From NCBI RefSeq assembly GCF_034314045.1, contig NZ_JAVIWL010000001.1, positions 1,240,001-1,304,000 of the forward strand: 64,000 nucleotides of DNA, in the 5' to 3' direction. The translations under genes and the position numbers were made by a program. Of this stretch, positions 19,415-28,403 are shown in pieces. Below the pieces are notes generated by a model. It saw only the letters and a list, made by a program, of their open reading frames with translations. It was not told where the DNA came from and ran no database searches. Positions within the stretch are counted from its first letter, which is position 1. The number at the start of each line of letters is the position of its first letter. The stretch is from Glaciimonas sp. CA11.2. Its GTDB lineage: Bacteria > Pseudomonadota > Gammaproteobacteria > Burkholderiales > Burkholderiaceae_D.

Positions 19415-20452
19415 CTATCGCTGCAACCCCGCTGGCAGTGGCAAGCCTTCGGCAAGCGCAAGCCGTTCCATCGCCGACTCCAGTAAACCGCGCGCCTGGG
19501 AAACGGCTAGCGTTAGCGAATCGTGCACTAGAGCATCATCCGGACTAAGCGCACTACACTGCTGGCTGTAACGCTCAAAACTATTCAACATGAGCAAAAT
19601 TTCTGCCAAATGACGCGGACACTCACAAGCAACGCTATTCGCGGCAGCCACAAGCGTCGCCAAAGCTTGATCGTCCAACCGACGTGGCAAAACGGATATA
19701 TTGGGCCATGGTGCGGCGTCAACACGACGTGAATGCCCGGATTGCGCGGCCAATGCTGTATCGCATAAGAGCACAATTTCCGTCAGATCAGCTGGCATGC
19801 GCGCAACCAAATAACCTTGGGCGCGCAACGAACGCAGCGTGGGAGCCGCGCAAAAACGATACACCACCACTACCGCTGCCACACCGGTAACTTGACGCAT
19901 CTCAATAATCAATGAAACAGCGTCTTCGTTCAGCTCTGGCGCCTCAATCACCAGAACGTCAGCATTCACATTGCGTAGCGTTTCCGACACGGCATCAAGA
20001 CGCGCTCCTACATTCACCACATCTAACGCCAGATTGGCAAGGCCGCCGTTAGTAACTCGCCGGACCAACCCTTCACCGACCAGCACCACGCGTATTGGAC
20101 CCTTACGCGCATTGCCAAGTGAGACCAAAGGCTCGGCCAGCTTCTGCAAACGGTCAACCGTCAAGCCGGCAACCGCACTGATCGGATGCCCTTGTTCCAC
20201 CAACTGCCTTATCAGCCCGAGGCGATAAACTTGCTCGCCAGAATAAAGGCGCTGCCCATGAGCGGAGCGTTGCGGCGCCGATACACCATAGCGACGCTCC
20301 CACACGCGCAATGTCTCAACCGATAAGCCAGCCAAACGAGCGGCGCGCCCACTGCGATAGAGTCCCGTTTCGAGAGCGACGCCACTCTCGATCTCATCCA
20401 TTTCCATCTCATCAGTTTTCGAGCGACGCAGGACATCAATAGCTTTTGTCAT
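19415..20452 (-). CDS. MerR-family regulator of the light-response type
   Basis: The ATG at 20452 gives 345 residues; an upstream TTG is less likely because it lies inside the promoter. The N-terminal MerR winged helix is clear: YRSGRAARLAGLSVETLRVWERRYG, quoted in part, then QRLYSGEQVYRLGLI. The C-terminal half resembles the B12-binding region of LitR/CarH regulators, but I see no DxHxxG cobalamin motif. A cobalamin-dependent light switch is therefore doubtful, and a B12-free variant is more likely. It probably controls the adjacent photolyase, DUF2256 and TIGR02450 genes. Repeated operator-like sites lie in its own promoter. Confidence 0.82.
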   Translation of the reverse strand: MTKAIDVLRRSKTDEMEMDEIESGVALETGLYRSGRAARLAGLSVETLRVWERRYGVSAPQRSAHGQRLYSGEQVYRLGLIRQLVEQGHPISAVAGLTVDRLQKLAEPLVSLGNARKGPIRVVLVGEGLVRRVTNGGLANLALDVVNVGARLDAVSETLRNVNADVLVIEAPELNEDAVSLIIEMRQVTGVAAVVVVYRFCAAPTLRSLRAQGYLVARMPADLTEIVLLCDTALAAQSGHSRRVDAAPWPNISVLPRRLDDQALATLVAAANSVACECPRHLAEILLMLNSFERYSQQCSALSPDDALVHDSLTLAVSQARGLLESAMERLALAEGLPLPAGLQR

Positions 20453-20461
20453 ATAGAGTAT

Positions 20462-20565
20462 TTGAACCGCTAAAAAGCCATTATACCGAGTCAATATCGG
20501 TTCAATTATATATTTTTCACCTATTATTTGATAAATGCTACCTAATTACATACAATATCGGTTCA
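20462..20565 (-). promoter_or_regulatory. Promoter of the MerR gene with repeated operator-like sites
   Basis: On the minus strand the 13-mer TGAACCGATATTG occurs twice, at 20553-20565 and 20492-20504, exactly 61 bases apart. An inverted half-site CGGTTCA lies at 20462-20468, close to the start codon. A perfect TATAAT (-10) sits at 20480-20485, immediately after the second copy. The arrangement suggests autoregulation by the MerR protein. No further copies were found before the other genes of the module. Confidence 0.65.
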
Positions 20566-20920
20566 TCCACGCATAAAAAAATATCACTGCATCAACCGCA
20601 TTGCCACAACTCCAACTTCGGCAGCCTTCCAAAGCTCAGACAATAAATAGACACTGAATGGCATTACGCCAAGCGAGTAAAAAAGCGTCAAATCGATATT
20701 GCGTAACCATGTTTTTACGACTCCGTGCACAACAAATTACCTATAAACCACACGTAATTTCCTGGTGCAAAAAAATCCCTTAAAAAAATGGATTAAATAA
20801 TGCGAAAGAATACGACCGCCAATGTAAAAAGGGCTACCAATCTGGTAGCCCTTTCCTTCAGTAATCTTCAAACAAAACAGGGCGCGATCATCAGGCAGCG
20901 CGTAGGATCGTCGATCCTGA
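20566..20920. other. Non-coding region between the MerR promoter and galE
   Basis: About 350 bases with no convincing gene on either strand. The only clear element is the intrinsic terminator at 20825-20852 serving galE. Confidence 0.6.
20825..20852 (-). terminator. Intrinsic terminator downstream of galE
   Basis: On the minus strand a perfect ten-base-pair stem (AGGGCTACCA / TGGTAGCCCT, loop GAT) is followed by TTTTT. It lies about 70 bases after the galE stop codon. It is the clearest rho-independent terminator in the window. Confidence 0.9.
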
Positions 20921-21952
20921 TTACACCTCAAAACCCTTTGGGTTAAACGACTGCCATTTCCAGGAATCGGCGCACATTGCCGCCAAGTCCTTCTCCGCTT
21001 GCCACCCAAGTAGTTCGGCGGCCAGTACAGGATTGGCGTAACACGACGCGATATCGCCAGGGCGGCGCGGGACCAAATCATAAGGCACAGCTTGACCGCT
21101 GGCTTTTTCATAGGCAGCGATGACTTCGAGCACGCTGTAACCGCAGCCAGTACCTATATTGACCGTAAAACTCTCACTTTTTTTCTGCAAATAATTCAGC
21201 GCCGCAAGATGCGCTTTAGCGAGATCAACCACATGGATATAATCGCGTACACCTGTACCGTCGATGGTTGGATAGTCGGAACCAAATACAGACAATTTAG
21301 CCGAACGTTTAGCGGCAACGCGAGCAATATAAGGCATCAGATTATTGGGCGTCCCGCGTGGGTCTTCGCCAATTAATCCACTTTCGTGCGCACCGACGGG
21401 ATTGAAATACCGAAGAAAAGCAACTTTCCAATCAGCGTTGGCATGCGCCAGATCGCGCAGTATTTGCTCTCCAATTAACTTGGTCTGTCCGTACGGATTG
21501 GTGGCCGAGAGAGGAAAGTTTTCGTGAATTGGTACTGTGGCCGGATTGCCGTACACCGTCGCAGACGAGCTGAAGACAAATTGATCGACATTGGCGTTTT
21601 GCATGACGCCACACAAAGTGAGCAAAGCACCTAAGTTATTCGCATAATACTCAACCGGCTTGGCAACCGACTCACCTACCGACTTAAGCGCAGCAAAATG
21701 AATGGCAGCAGTAATCCGATTGCCATTGAATAGCCCCTCTGTCGCGCTTCGGTCGCACAGATCCGCTTCAATGAAACGGGGTGTTAGTCCCGTAATTGTC
21801 TTGATACGATCCAGCACAACCGGACTGCTGTTGACCAAATTATCGACGCCGATAACCTCATGCCCAGCCTTGAGCAACTCGACCCACGTATGAGAACCGA
21901 TATAACCGGTTGCGCCCGTCAGAAGAATAGTTGCGTTTTTTACGATATTCAT
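20921..21952 (-). CDS. galE: UDP-glucose 4-epimerase
   Basis: This 343-residue extended SDR has the NAD motif GATGYIGSHTWVELLKAGHEV (partly quoted), the serine site FSSSATVYGNP and the catalytic NPYGQTKLIGE. GalE interconverts UDP-glucose and UDP-galactose in the cytosol and could feed the exopolysaccharide pathway encoded upstream, although it is a separate transcription unit. It ends at a strong intrinsic terminator. The start ATG at 21952 gives the normal family length. Confidence 0.96.
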   Translation of the reverse strand: MNIVKNATILLTGATGYIGSHTWVELLKAGHEVIGVDNLVNSSPVVLDRIKTITGLTPRFIEADLCDRSATEGLFNGNRITAAIHFAALKSVGESVAKPVEYYANNLGALLTLCGVMQNANVDQFVFSSSATVYGNPATVPIHENFPLSATNPYGQTKLIGEQILRDLAHANADWKVAFLRYFNPVGAHESGLIGEDPRGTPNNLMPYIARVAAKRSAKLSVFGSDYPTIDGTGVRDYIHVVDLAKAHLAALNYLQKKSESFTVNIGTGCGYSVLEVIAAYEKASGQAVPYDLVPRRPGDIASCYANPVLAAELLGWQAEKDLAAMCADSWKWQSFNPKGFEV

Positions 21953-22310
21953 ACAGCCCTAAAAATAAACGAATAGAAAATCAACTCTTATAATCTTGCA
22001 AATTATACATACGCACGCGCATTATTTATGCAAATCCTACACATCGAAAACAACAAAACGTTAAGCGCATAACACCCACAAGTTAACTTAAAGTTAATAA
22101 AAATAATAAATATGATTATTATTTCGCCAAATGGATTTAGACATTGATTCAACCACGTTATTTCACCTCAAATTCTCCGGAAAAAAAATGCCGCGCGTGA
22201 TAATCTTTTCCAAATGAAACTATTAAAAATACGTTTCCGGCTAAAACTTCAAACAAAAACGATCCATCCATGCAAATAGTAGAAAACTTGCCCCTGAAAA
22301 AAGTAACTTA
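21953..22310. other. Divergent promoter region of galE and the GGDEF-EAL gene
   Basis: This AT-rich 358-base gap must hold promoters for both divergent genes. No gene or distinct operator repeat was recognised in it. Confidence 0.5.
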
Positions 22311-25028
22311 ATGCCCATCATTCAACTCTCAGGGCGCCTCAGCCGAATGGCAACAAGTCTCGGATTTCTCCGAGGTGCACTTCGCACCATCCTGCTCTGG
22401 CCAATCATTGGCCTGTTGCTCGCGGTAGCCATTTGGAGCCTAACTTCCTCGCATATCGAAAAGGAGAAGCAAACACTCCTTAAAAACGGTACCGCGGACG
22501 TCGCCTTGTTATCTGGCGCGTATGCTGAACAGGTTGCCCGACCACTTGAACAAATCGACCAGATCACTCGTAGCCTGAAATACTATTGGGAGACCAGCGC
22601 TGGCACGCTGAAACTCGAGGACCAAACACGGGCGGGACTTTATCCCGTCACCGATATGTTGTACGTCACAATCGCTGATCGGCACGGCGACATTATAAGT
22701 ACTACGTTGCCAAGGAAAACAGTCAATCTCGCTCAACGAGATTATTTTTTGACACTTCAAAACAAAAACACCAACGAACTCCTCATCACCAAACCGTCGA
22801 TTGGCGCGGGCTCAGGAAAAATGGTCATCCGCTTTTCTCGTCGCCTCAATACAAAGGATGGCGTCTTTGATGGCATCGTGATGGTATCGGTTGAACCTAG
22901 TTATTTTTACAGCCCGACAGTCGACGCTGCACTTGGCAAAAACGGCTTTCTTTCCCTTAGGACGATAGACGGCGTTGTGTTGGCAAAAAGAATGGGCGAG
23001 AGCATACGCTTGCATCCAACCGTATTTAAAGCTACACCGACTTTCACCACCCCAACCGGTATCCGGTTCGTCGACAATAACCAATTTATAGATGGGCGAT
23101 CACGCATTGTGGCGTGGCAAAAGATTAAAAACTATCCACTATTAGCGGTTGCAGGTTTATCCGAAGATGAGTTGCTCATTCCGCTACAAGCGATATCACG
23201 CGAGCAGCGAACATTGGCGCTGGCAAGAATCGCTGGTGTGCTGACTTTTGCCATGATTGCGGTCTTTTTCACTTGCCGTCTGGCTTGGCGCAAGCATCAG
23301 TTCACCCAGGCACGTGAGGCTTATGGGATTTCTAGCAAAGGTGGTAATGAAGGCTTTTTTATGCTTGCCACACAACGCCGCCGTGGGGGAGTAATTGTAG
23401 ATTTCATTATTGCTGACTGCAACGAGTATGGTGCCGCGCAATACGAAACAACAAGAGATCAGCTGGTGGGGCGAAAACTCTCGACACTGTATATCAACCG
23501 TTCGTACTTTGAAAAATTGATGCGGACTTATGTCGAGGCCATCAAAACCAATTTTTACGAAGATGATTTTTTAATTCCAGAGGGAAGCCCGCTGAAAATG
23601 ACGTGGGTGCATCGCAAAATGATGCGCTCAACTACAGGGTTAGCACTTACTTTGCGCGACATCAGCGAAAGCAAAGCGCATGAGCAAGCGCTATTAGTCA
23701 TGGCGAATTCGGATGCGCTGACGGCCCTGCCCAATCGCCACTGGCTGATGGGATTCTTGCCACTGGCGATCGACCGCGCACGCACCAGCCAGACCTCGCT
23801 GGCCCTACTGTTCGTCGACCTGGACGATTTCAAAAACATTAACGACACGATGGGTCACGCGGCGGGCGATGAATTATTGCAAGCTGCGGCAGCGCGGCTG
23901 CGCTCGGTCATACGTCCGATCGACAACGTGGTGCGTCTCGGCGGTGACGAGTTCACTATTATTATTGAAAGTCCAGAAGATGCCGCCACCGTGGAAAGTG
24001 TCAGTCAGCGGGTCATTGCAGCGCTGAAAAAACCCTTCTTGCTGGCGGGCCAAAGCAGCCATATCGTATGCGCATCGATTGGGATCAGTATCTTTCCGAA
24101 GGATGGCGAAGACGTTGAAACACTCATTAAACACGCCGATATTGCCATGTATGCAGCCAAAGCAAATGGTAAGGCAAGCTATCAGTTTTTCCGCCCGCAA
24201 CTATCTCAAAATTTAGTCGTCAGACTGAATAATGAACAAGGTCTGCGTGCAGCTATTGAGAGCGACGAGTTTGTGCTGTTTTATCAACCGCGCGTGGACA
24301 CCGCCAGTGGCGAATTACGTAGTTTGGAAGCACTAGTGCGTTGGGAACATCCAACCCGTGGACTGGTACAGCCGGACGAGTTTATACGTTTGGCGGAAGA
24401 GACCGGATTAATCGTCAAACTAGGAGAACTGGTCATCGAAAAAGCCTGCGCCCAGTTATCCCGCTGGAAGGCAGACAACGTTCCTTTGGTGCCGGTATCA
24501 ATCAATGTCTCATCGCCGCAATTCAATCAAGGCAACTTTGATGCAATATTTGCATCGCATATGAAACGGTACGGGATTGATCCTTCAATGGTGGAAATCG
24601 AGCTGACTGAGTCTTGCATGATGGGCGAAGATCTGGCGATTTTTACACAATTGGCAGCGCTCAAATCATTGGGTGTAAAACTCCTACTTGATGATTTTGG
24701 TACTGGCTATTCGTCACTGTCCCAGTTACAGCGCCTGGATCTTGATATTTTAAAAGTCGACCGGGCTTTTACCGCCAAACTAGGCAAAAGCAAGGAAGGC
24801 GAAGTATTTTTCATGGCGATCATTTCCATGGCGCACGTACTCAACATGCGTGTCGTCGCTGAAGGTGTAGAGACGCTTGAGCAACTAAATATATTACAGG
24901 CGCTGTCCTGTAACGAGATACAAGGCTACTATATTTCGCGACCAGTATCGGCGACCGAAATAGAGAAACTGATGCACAAACGTTTTCTATTCCCAGAAGG
25001 GACCATAGAGATGGAAAGAGTCGGGTAA
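22311..25028 (+). CDS. Membrane dCache-GGDEF-EAL cyclic-di-GMP protein
   Basis: The protein has 905 residues. A first membrane helix (about 25-45) is followed by a periplasmic dCache-like sensor region (about 50-290) and a second helix (about 300-325). A PAS-like linker (about 340-460) precedes the catalytic domains. The GGDEF domain has an intact LGGDEF signature near residue 543. The EAL domain has EALVRW near 674 plus NVSSPQF, ELTES, DDFGTGYSS and EGVE, so both diguanylate cyclase and phosphodiesterase residues are present. Which activity dominates cannot be told. Proteins like this tune the switch between motility and biofilm, which fits the exopolysaccharide locus nearby. The ligand of the sensor is unknown. 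Confidence 0.93.
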   Translation: MPIIQLSGRLSRMATSLGFLRGALRTILLWPIIGLLLAVAIWSLTSSHIEKEKQTLLKNGTADVALLSGAYAEQVARPLEQIDQITRSLKYYWETSAGTLKLEDQTRAGLYPVTDMLYVTIADRHGDIISTTLPRKTVNLAQRDYFLTLQNKNTNELLITKPSIGAGSGKMVIRFSRRLNTKDGVFDGIVMVSVEPSYFYSPTVDAALGKNGFLSLRTIDGVVLAKRMGESIRLHPTVFKATPTFTTPTGIRFVDNNQFIDGRSRIVAWQKIKNYPLLAVAGLSEDELLIPLQAISREQRTLALARIAGVLTFAMIAVFFTCRLAWRKHQFTQAREAYGISSKGGNEGFFMLATQRRRGGVIVDFIIADCNEYGAAQYETTRDQLVGRKLSTLYINRSYFEKLMRTYVEAIKTNFYEDDFLIPEGSPLKMTWVHRKMMRSTTGLALTLRDISESKAHEQALLVMANSDALTALPNRHWLMGFLPLAIDRARTSQTSLALLFVDLDDFKNINDTMGHAAGDELLQAAAARLRSVIRPIDNVVRLGGDEFTIIIESPEDAATVESVSQRVIAALKKPFLLAGQSSHIVCASIGISIFPKDGEDVETLIKHADIAMYAAKANGKASYQFFRPQLSQNLVVRLNNEQGLRAAIESDEFVLFYQPRVDTASGELRSLEALVRWEHPTRGLVQPDEFIRLAEETGLIVKLGELVIEKACAQLSRWKADNVPLVPVSINVSSPQFNQGNFDAIFASHMKRYGIDPSMVEIELTESCMMGEDLAIFTQLAALKSLGVKLLLDDFGTGYSSLSQLQRLDLDILKVDRAFTAKLGKSKEGEVFFMAIISMAHVLNMRVVAEGVETLEQLNILQALSCNEIQGYYISRPVSATEIEKLMHKRFLFPEGTIEMERVG

Positions 25029-25046
25029 TACGAAAGCATTACCCGA
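25021..25046. terminator. Hairpin spanning the stop codon of the GGDEF-EAL gene
   Basis: TCGGGTAAT and ATTACCCGA form a perfect nine-base-pair stem with an eight-base loop. The left arm contains the TAA stop codon of the GGDEF-EAL gene. It lies between two convergent genes (the other is cbbA, ending at 25113). No T-run follows, so it may be a weak bidirectional terminator or an mRNA 3'-end stabiliser. Confidence 0.55.
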
Positions 25047-25112
25047 TGGCGGATAGTCGGTACACAATCCTATTGTGCGTTCCTGCGAATATAAATTTAC
25101 CGCTTTATTAAG

Positions 25113-26156
25113 CTAGCTCTTAGCGTATTGTTGTGCCATCCGATCAAGGGAAACGACTTTAATTGTAGAGGCCTTCCCTGCTGAACCGAATGCCTCAAAA
25201 CGTACTTTACAAATATCCTTAGCGGCAGCCGTCGCGTCTTTAAAAAACTTGCGCGGATCAAATTCAGACGGATGTTGCGCCATGCTACGACGCATCGCGC
25301 CAGTCATTGCCAGACGAATATCGGTGTCGATGTTAACCTTGCGTACACCATGCTTTATTCCAAGCAGGATCTCTTCAACCGGGACGCCGTAGGTCTCTTT
25401 CATGTCGCCGCCATACTGCCTGATAATGTCTAGCCATTCTTGCGGGACGGAGGACGAACCATGCATGACGAGATGCGTGTTCGGAATCCTTGCGTGAATT
25501 TCTTTGATGCGGTTTATCGCCAGAATGTCGCCGGTTGGCTTGCGACTAAATTTGTAGGCTCCGTGACTGGTCCCGATGGCAATCGCCAAGGCATCCACGC
25601 CAGTACGCTGAACAAAATCAGCGGCTTGGGATGGGTCGGTGAGCAGTTGATCGTGCGACAGAATTCCTTCTGCGCCGGAGCCATCTTCCTCGCCAGCCTG
25701 GCCTGATTCGAGTGATCCAAGACAACCCAGTTCACCTTCGACCGAGACGCCGACGTAGTGTGCAAAATCGACGACCTGACGGGTAACCTGGACGTTGTAG
25801 TCATAAGTTGACGGTGTTTTCATGTCGTCCATCAATGAGCCGTCCATCATTACGCTAGAAAATCCGGAGCGAATAGAGGTTTGACAAACGGCAGGACTGC
25901 CTCCGTGATCCTGATGCATGCAAATTGGAATATGGGGGTAGGTTTCGATGGCTGCTTCTACCATTTTGCGGAGGAATGCTTCTCCGGCGTATTTGCGTGC
26001 ACCTGCGGAGGCTTGCAGGATGACGGGGCTGTCGCAGGCATCTGCGGCTTGCATGATGGCGAGGATTTGTTCGAGGTTGTTGACGTTGAATGCTGGGAGG
26101 GCGTATTGGTGGTCGGCGGCGTGGTCTAGTAGCTGACGTAGGGATACTAGGGACAT
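25113..26156 (-). CDS. cbbA: Fructose-bisphosphate aldolase class II, Calvin subtype
   Basis: This 347-residue class II (zinc) aldolase joins dihydroxyacetone phosphate with glyceraldehyde 3-phosphate or erythrose 4-phosphate in the Calvin cycle. The N-terminus [22 protein letters not shown] (partly quoted) is typical of CbbA/Fba. The sequence [12 protein letters not shown] carries zinc-binding histidines, and NIDTDIRLA binds phosphate. A strong AAGGAG lies before the ATG at 26156. It is the last gene of the cbb operon and is separated from cbbK by a 249-base gap with a long inverted repeat. Confidence 0.96.
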   Translation of the reverse strand: MSLVSLRQLLDHAADHQYALPAFNVNNLEQILAIMQAADACDSPVILQASAGARKYAGEAFLRKMVEAAIETYPHIPICMHQDHGGSPAVCQTSIRSGFSSVMMDGSLMDDMKTPSTYDYNVQVTRQVVDFAHYVGVSVEGELGCLGSLESGQAGEEDGSGAEGILSHDQLLTDPSQAADFVQRTGVDALAIAIGTSHGAYKFSRKPTGDILAINRIKEIHARIPNTHLVMHGSSSVPQEWLDIIRQYGGDMKETYGVPVEEILLGIKHGVRKVNIDTDIRLAMTGAMRRSMAQHPSEFDPRKFFKDATAAAKDICKVRFEAFGSAGKASTIKVVSLDRMAQQYAKS

Positions 26157-26290
26157 GGTTGATCTCCTTCTGGGTTTTGGTGAAATTAGGTAATTAGTGT
26201 GAAAAATTCGATGTGATTTTTGTCGATCTCGGTTTTTTTAGAATTAATCGGTGGTTGGTAGTTTCTTTTATCGGTCGTTGTTACTTAACG

Positions 26291-26353
26291 CGGTTATTGC
26301 TCCGTGGGTGCTTGTCGGGGGTAGCCCGACCAGCATCCACGGAGTAATAACCG
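26291..26353. repeat. Long 29-bp inverted repeat between cbbK and cbbA
   Basis: Two 29-base arms (26291-26319 and 26325-26353) flank a five-base loop GGTAG. They match at 26 of 29 positions, and two of the three differences would be G-U pairs in a plus-strand transcript. No T-run follows on the minus strand, so it is not a standard terminator. It resembles a REP-like or mobile palindromic element, or an mRNA processing/stability hairpin in the cbb operon. Confidence 0.85.
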
Positions 26354-26405
26354 TGTCAATAAACCAAAGCCGTCGACTAACACTATCCACCTAACGCCAT
26401 ATCAA

Positions 26406-27596
26406 TCAACCACCCCTCTCATTAAGCACCGCCACAGCAGCCAACTCCTTCCCCTCCAAAAACTCCAAAAACGCCCCACCAGCAGTAGAAATATAATCAA
26501 TCCGATCTGCAATCCCAAAAGCATTAATCGCAGCAACAGTATCCCCACCCCCAGCAATCGAATAAGCCGACGACGCCGCAATCGCCTCCGCCACCACTCT
26601 CGTGCCGTCCGAAAACGCCGCAAATTCAAACACCCCAACCGGCCCATTCCACACAATTGTTCCAGCGCCCCGCAACGTCTTCGCCAACGCGGCCGCACTA
26701 TCAGGGCCAATATCAAAAATCAGATCATCCTCCGCGACATCTCCAATTGCCTTAATCGTCGCAATCGCATCAGGTGAAAACCGTTTAGCACATACCACGT
26801 CACTTGGCAGTGGCACCGCCGCTCCTCGCGCCTGCATTTTGGTGATGATGGAGCGTGCTTCATCCACCAGATCAGGTTCCGCTAATGACTTGCCAATTGC
26901 CGAACCTTGCGCCAAAAGGAAAGTATTAGCGATACCGCCGCCGACAATTAACAGGTCGACCTTCTCAGCCAACGCATCCAAAATCGTCAGTTTGGTAGAA
27001 ACTTTTGAACCGGCGACAATTGCTACGAGCGGCCTTTTGGCGTTCGCCAGCGCAGTGGTCAGGGCATCCAACTCTGCCGCCATCAAAGGTCCGGCGCAGG
27101 CGATCTTGGCGTGGTGCGCCATGCCTTCTGTGGTGGCTTCGGCTCTGTGCGAAGTGCCGAAGGCATCATTGACATAAATATCGCAGAGTGCCGCCATGGT
27201 TTTTGACAACGCTGCGCCGTTGCTTTTCTCACCAACATTACCGCGACAGTTTTCCAATAAAACGATCTCGCCATCCGCTACCGAAAACTCTTCACTAATC
27301 CAATTTTTCACTAATCTGACGGATTGGCCCAAATACTTGCCCAGAGACTCAGCCACCCGCGCGAGTGATTCGATGGGCTTTAGTTCGCCCTCAGTCGGCC
27401 GTCCCAAATGCGAGGTCACCATCACGCGAGCGCCAGCTTCTGCCGCGAAACGTATTCCCACTAACGCAGCGCGGATACGGGTGTCGTCCGTTATATTGCC
27501 CGCATCATCAATCGGAACGTTTAGATCGGCGCGAATAAATACGCTTTGCCCGGATAGCTGAACGGGTGAAAAATCGGTCAATTTCTTGAATTGCAT
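26406..27596 (-). CDS. cbbK: Phosphoglycerate kinase
   Basis: This 396-residue cytosolic kinase phosphorylates 3-phosphoglycerate in the reductive direction of the Calvin cycle. The N-terminus has [12 protein letters not shown] (substrate-binding Arg and Asp), then [11 protein letters not shown]. The C-terminal [13 protein letters not shown] binds the nucleotide. An AAGGAG lies ten bases before the ATG at 27596. In the operon it follows cbbZ. The gene that usually sits between them, cbbG, is missing. Confidence 0.97.
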   Translation of the reverse strand: MQFKKLTDFSPVQLSGQSVFIRADLNVPIDDAGNITDDTRIRAALVGIRFAAEAGARVMVTSHLGRPTEGELKPIESLARVAESLGKYLGQSVRLVKNWISEEFSVADGEIVLLENCRGNVGEKSNGAALSKTMAALCDIYVNDAFGTSHRAEATTEGMAHHAKIACAGPLMAAELDALTTALANAKRPLVAIVAGSKVSTKLTILDALAEKVDLLIVGGGIANTFLLAQGSAIGKSLAEPDLVDEARSIITKMQARGAAVPLPSDVVCAKRFSPDAIATIKAIGDVAEDDLIFDIGPDSAAALAKTLRGAGTIVWNGPVGVFEFAAFSDGTRVVAEAIAASSAYSIAGGGDTVAAINAFGIADRIDYISTAGGAFLEFLEGKELAAVAVLNERGG

Positions 27597-27630
27597 AATG
27601 CGATATTCTCCTTGCGAATGTCTTGGTTAG

Positions 27631-27664
27631 ACCATCCGGCGCTTCTTTGAGAGCGTCGGATGGT
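27631..27664. repeat. Hairpin in the cbbZ-cbbK gap
   Basis: ACCATCCGGCGCT pairs with AGCGTCGGATGGT at 12 of 13 positions around an eight-base loop. There is no T-run. It occupies the spot where cbbG is found in Cupriavidus-type operons. A role in mRNA processing or differential expression is inference. Confidence 0.7.
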
Positions 27665-27686
27665 GCAGCTGCAAACGCTACCGCGA

Positions 27687-28403
27687 CTATCTGACCATCT
27701 CATTTACTTCACTTACACAAAGTGAAGCCGGATTGGTGATTTGCTGGGCTAATTGCAATAACGAATCGATCAAGCCATCACACTCCAGCGCATCCAATCC
27801 TGCTGGCCCTGGATAGCCGTAACGGACAACGTAGACTCGAATATCCGCAGCGCGGGCGGCAGCGACATCGACACCAGAATCGCCGACCATTACCGCATTT
27901 TCCGGGCGCGTCTTCAAATAGTCGCAAGCGTGCAGAAGCGGCTCTGGTGCGGGTTTCATGGTCGGCAGTGAATCACCACCGACCAAAATATCAAAGTACC
28001 CGTCGAGCCCGGCAATCTGCAATAACGATTCGGCCAGTTCAAAAGGCTTATTGGTGATACAACCCAATTTGTATCCGGCCAATTTAAAAGCGGTTAAACC
28101 TTCCCTGACCCCAGGAAAAACAAAACCAAAATGACCATTTGTCTGCCTGTAATGCCGATAAAAATGTGCGATTAAATCCTCTTCCGAAAAATCGACGATA
28201 CCCTTAGTTTCTCGCACCCGACGAACAAGGTTCGGCACTCCCTTACCGATAAAATCGCACACTGTCTGATATGGCAATGTCCCGACCTGCAGATCGCCCA
28301 GCATGCGGTCGACCGCTGCAAAAATATCCGGTGCCGTATCCACCAACGTGCCATCAAGGTCGATCAGGGCCGCGCGTTGAGATGTATTAGTGCGTCCCAT
28401 CAT
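27687..28403 (-). CDS. cbbZ: Phosphoglycolate phosphatase
   Basis: This 238-residue HAD phosphatase begins with [15 protein letters not shown], the nucleophile motif. The sequence ITNKPFELA supplies motif II, and [14 protein letters not shown] the magnesium-binding motif IV. CbbZ/Gph removes phosphate from 2-phosphoglycolate made by the oxygenase reaction of RuBisCO, the first step of photorespiratory salvage. The ATG overlaps the stop of cbbT in an ATGA arrangement. The position after cbbT matches Cupriavidus cbb operons. Confidence 0.93.
   Translation of the reverse strand: MMGRTNTSQRAALIDLDGTLVDTAPDIFAAVDRMLGDLQVGTLPYQTVCDFIGKGVPNLVRRVRETKGIVDFSEEDLIAHFYRHYRQTNGHFGFVFPGVREGLTAFKLAGYKLGCITNKPFELAESLLQIAGLDGYFDILVGGDSLPTMKPAPEPLLHACDYLKTRPENAVMVGDSGVDVAAARAADIRVYVVRYGYPGPAGLDALECDGLIDSLLQLAQQITNPASLCVSEVNEMVR

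Noticed and set aside
26602..27177. 191-residue frame antisense to cbbK
   Set aside because: It is a shadow of the conserved phosphoglycerate kinase gene.
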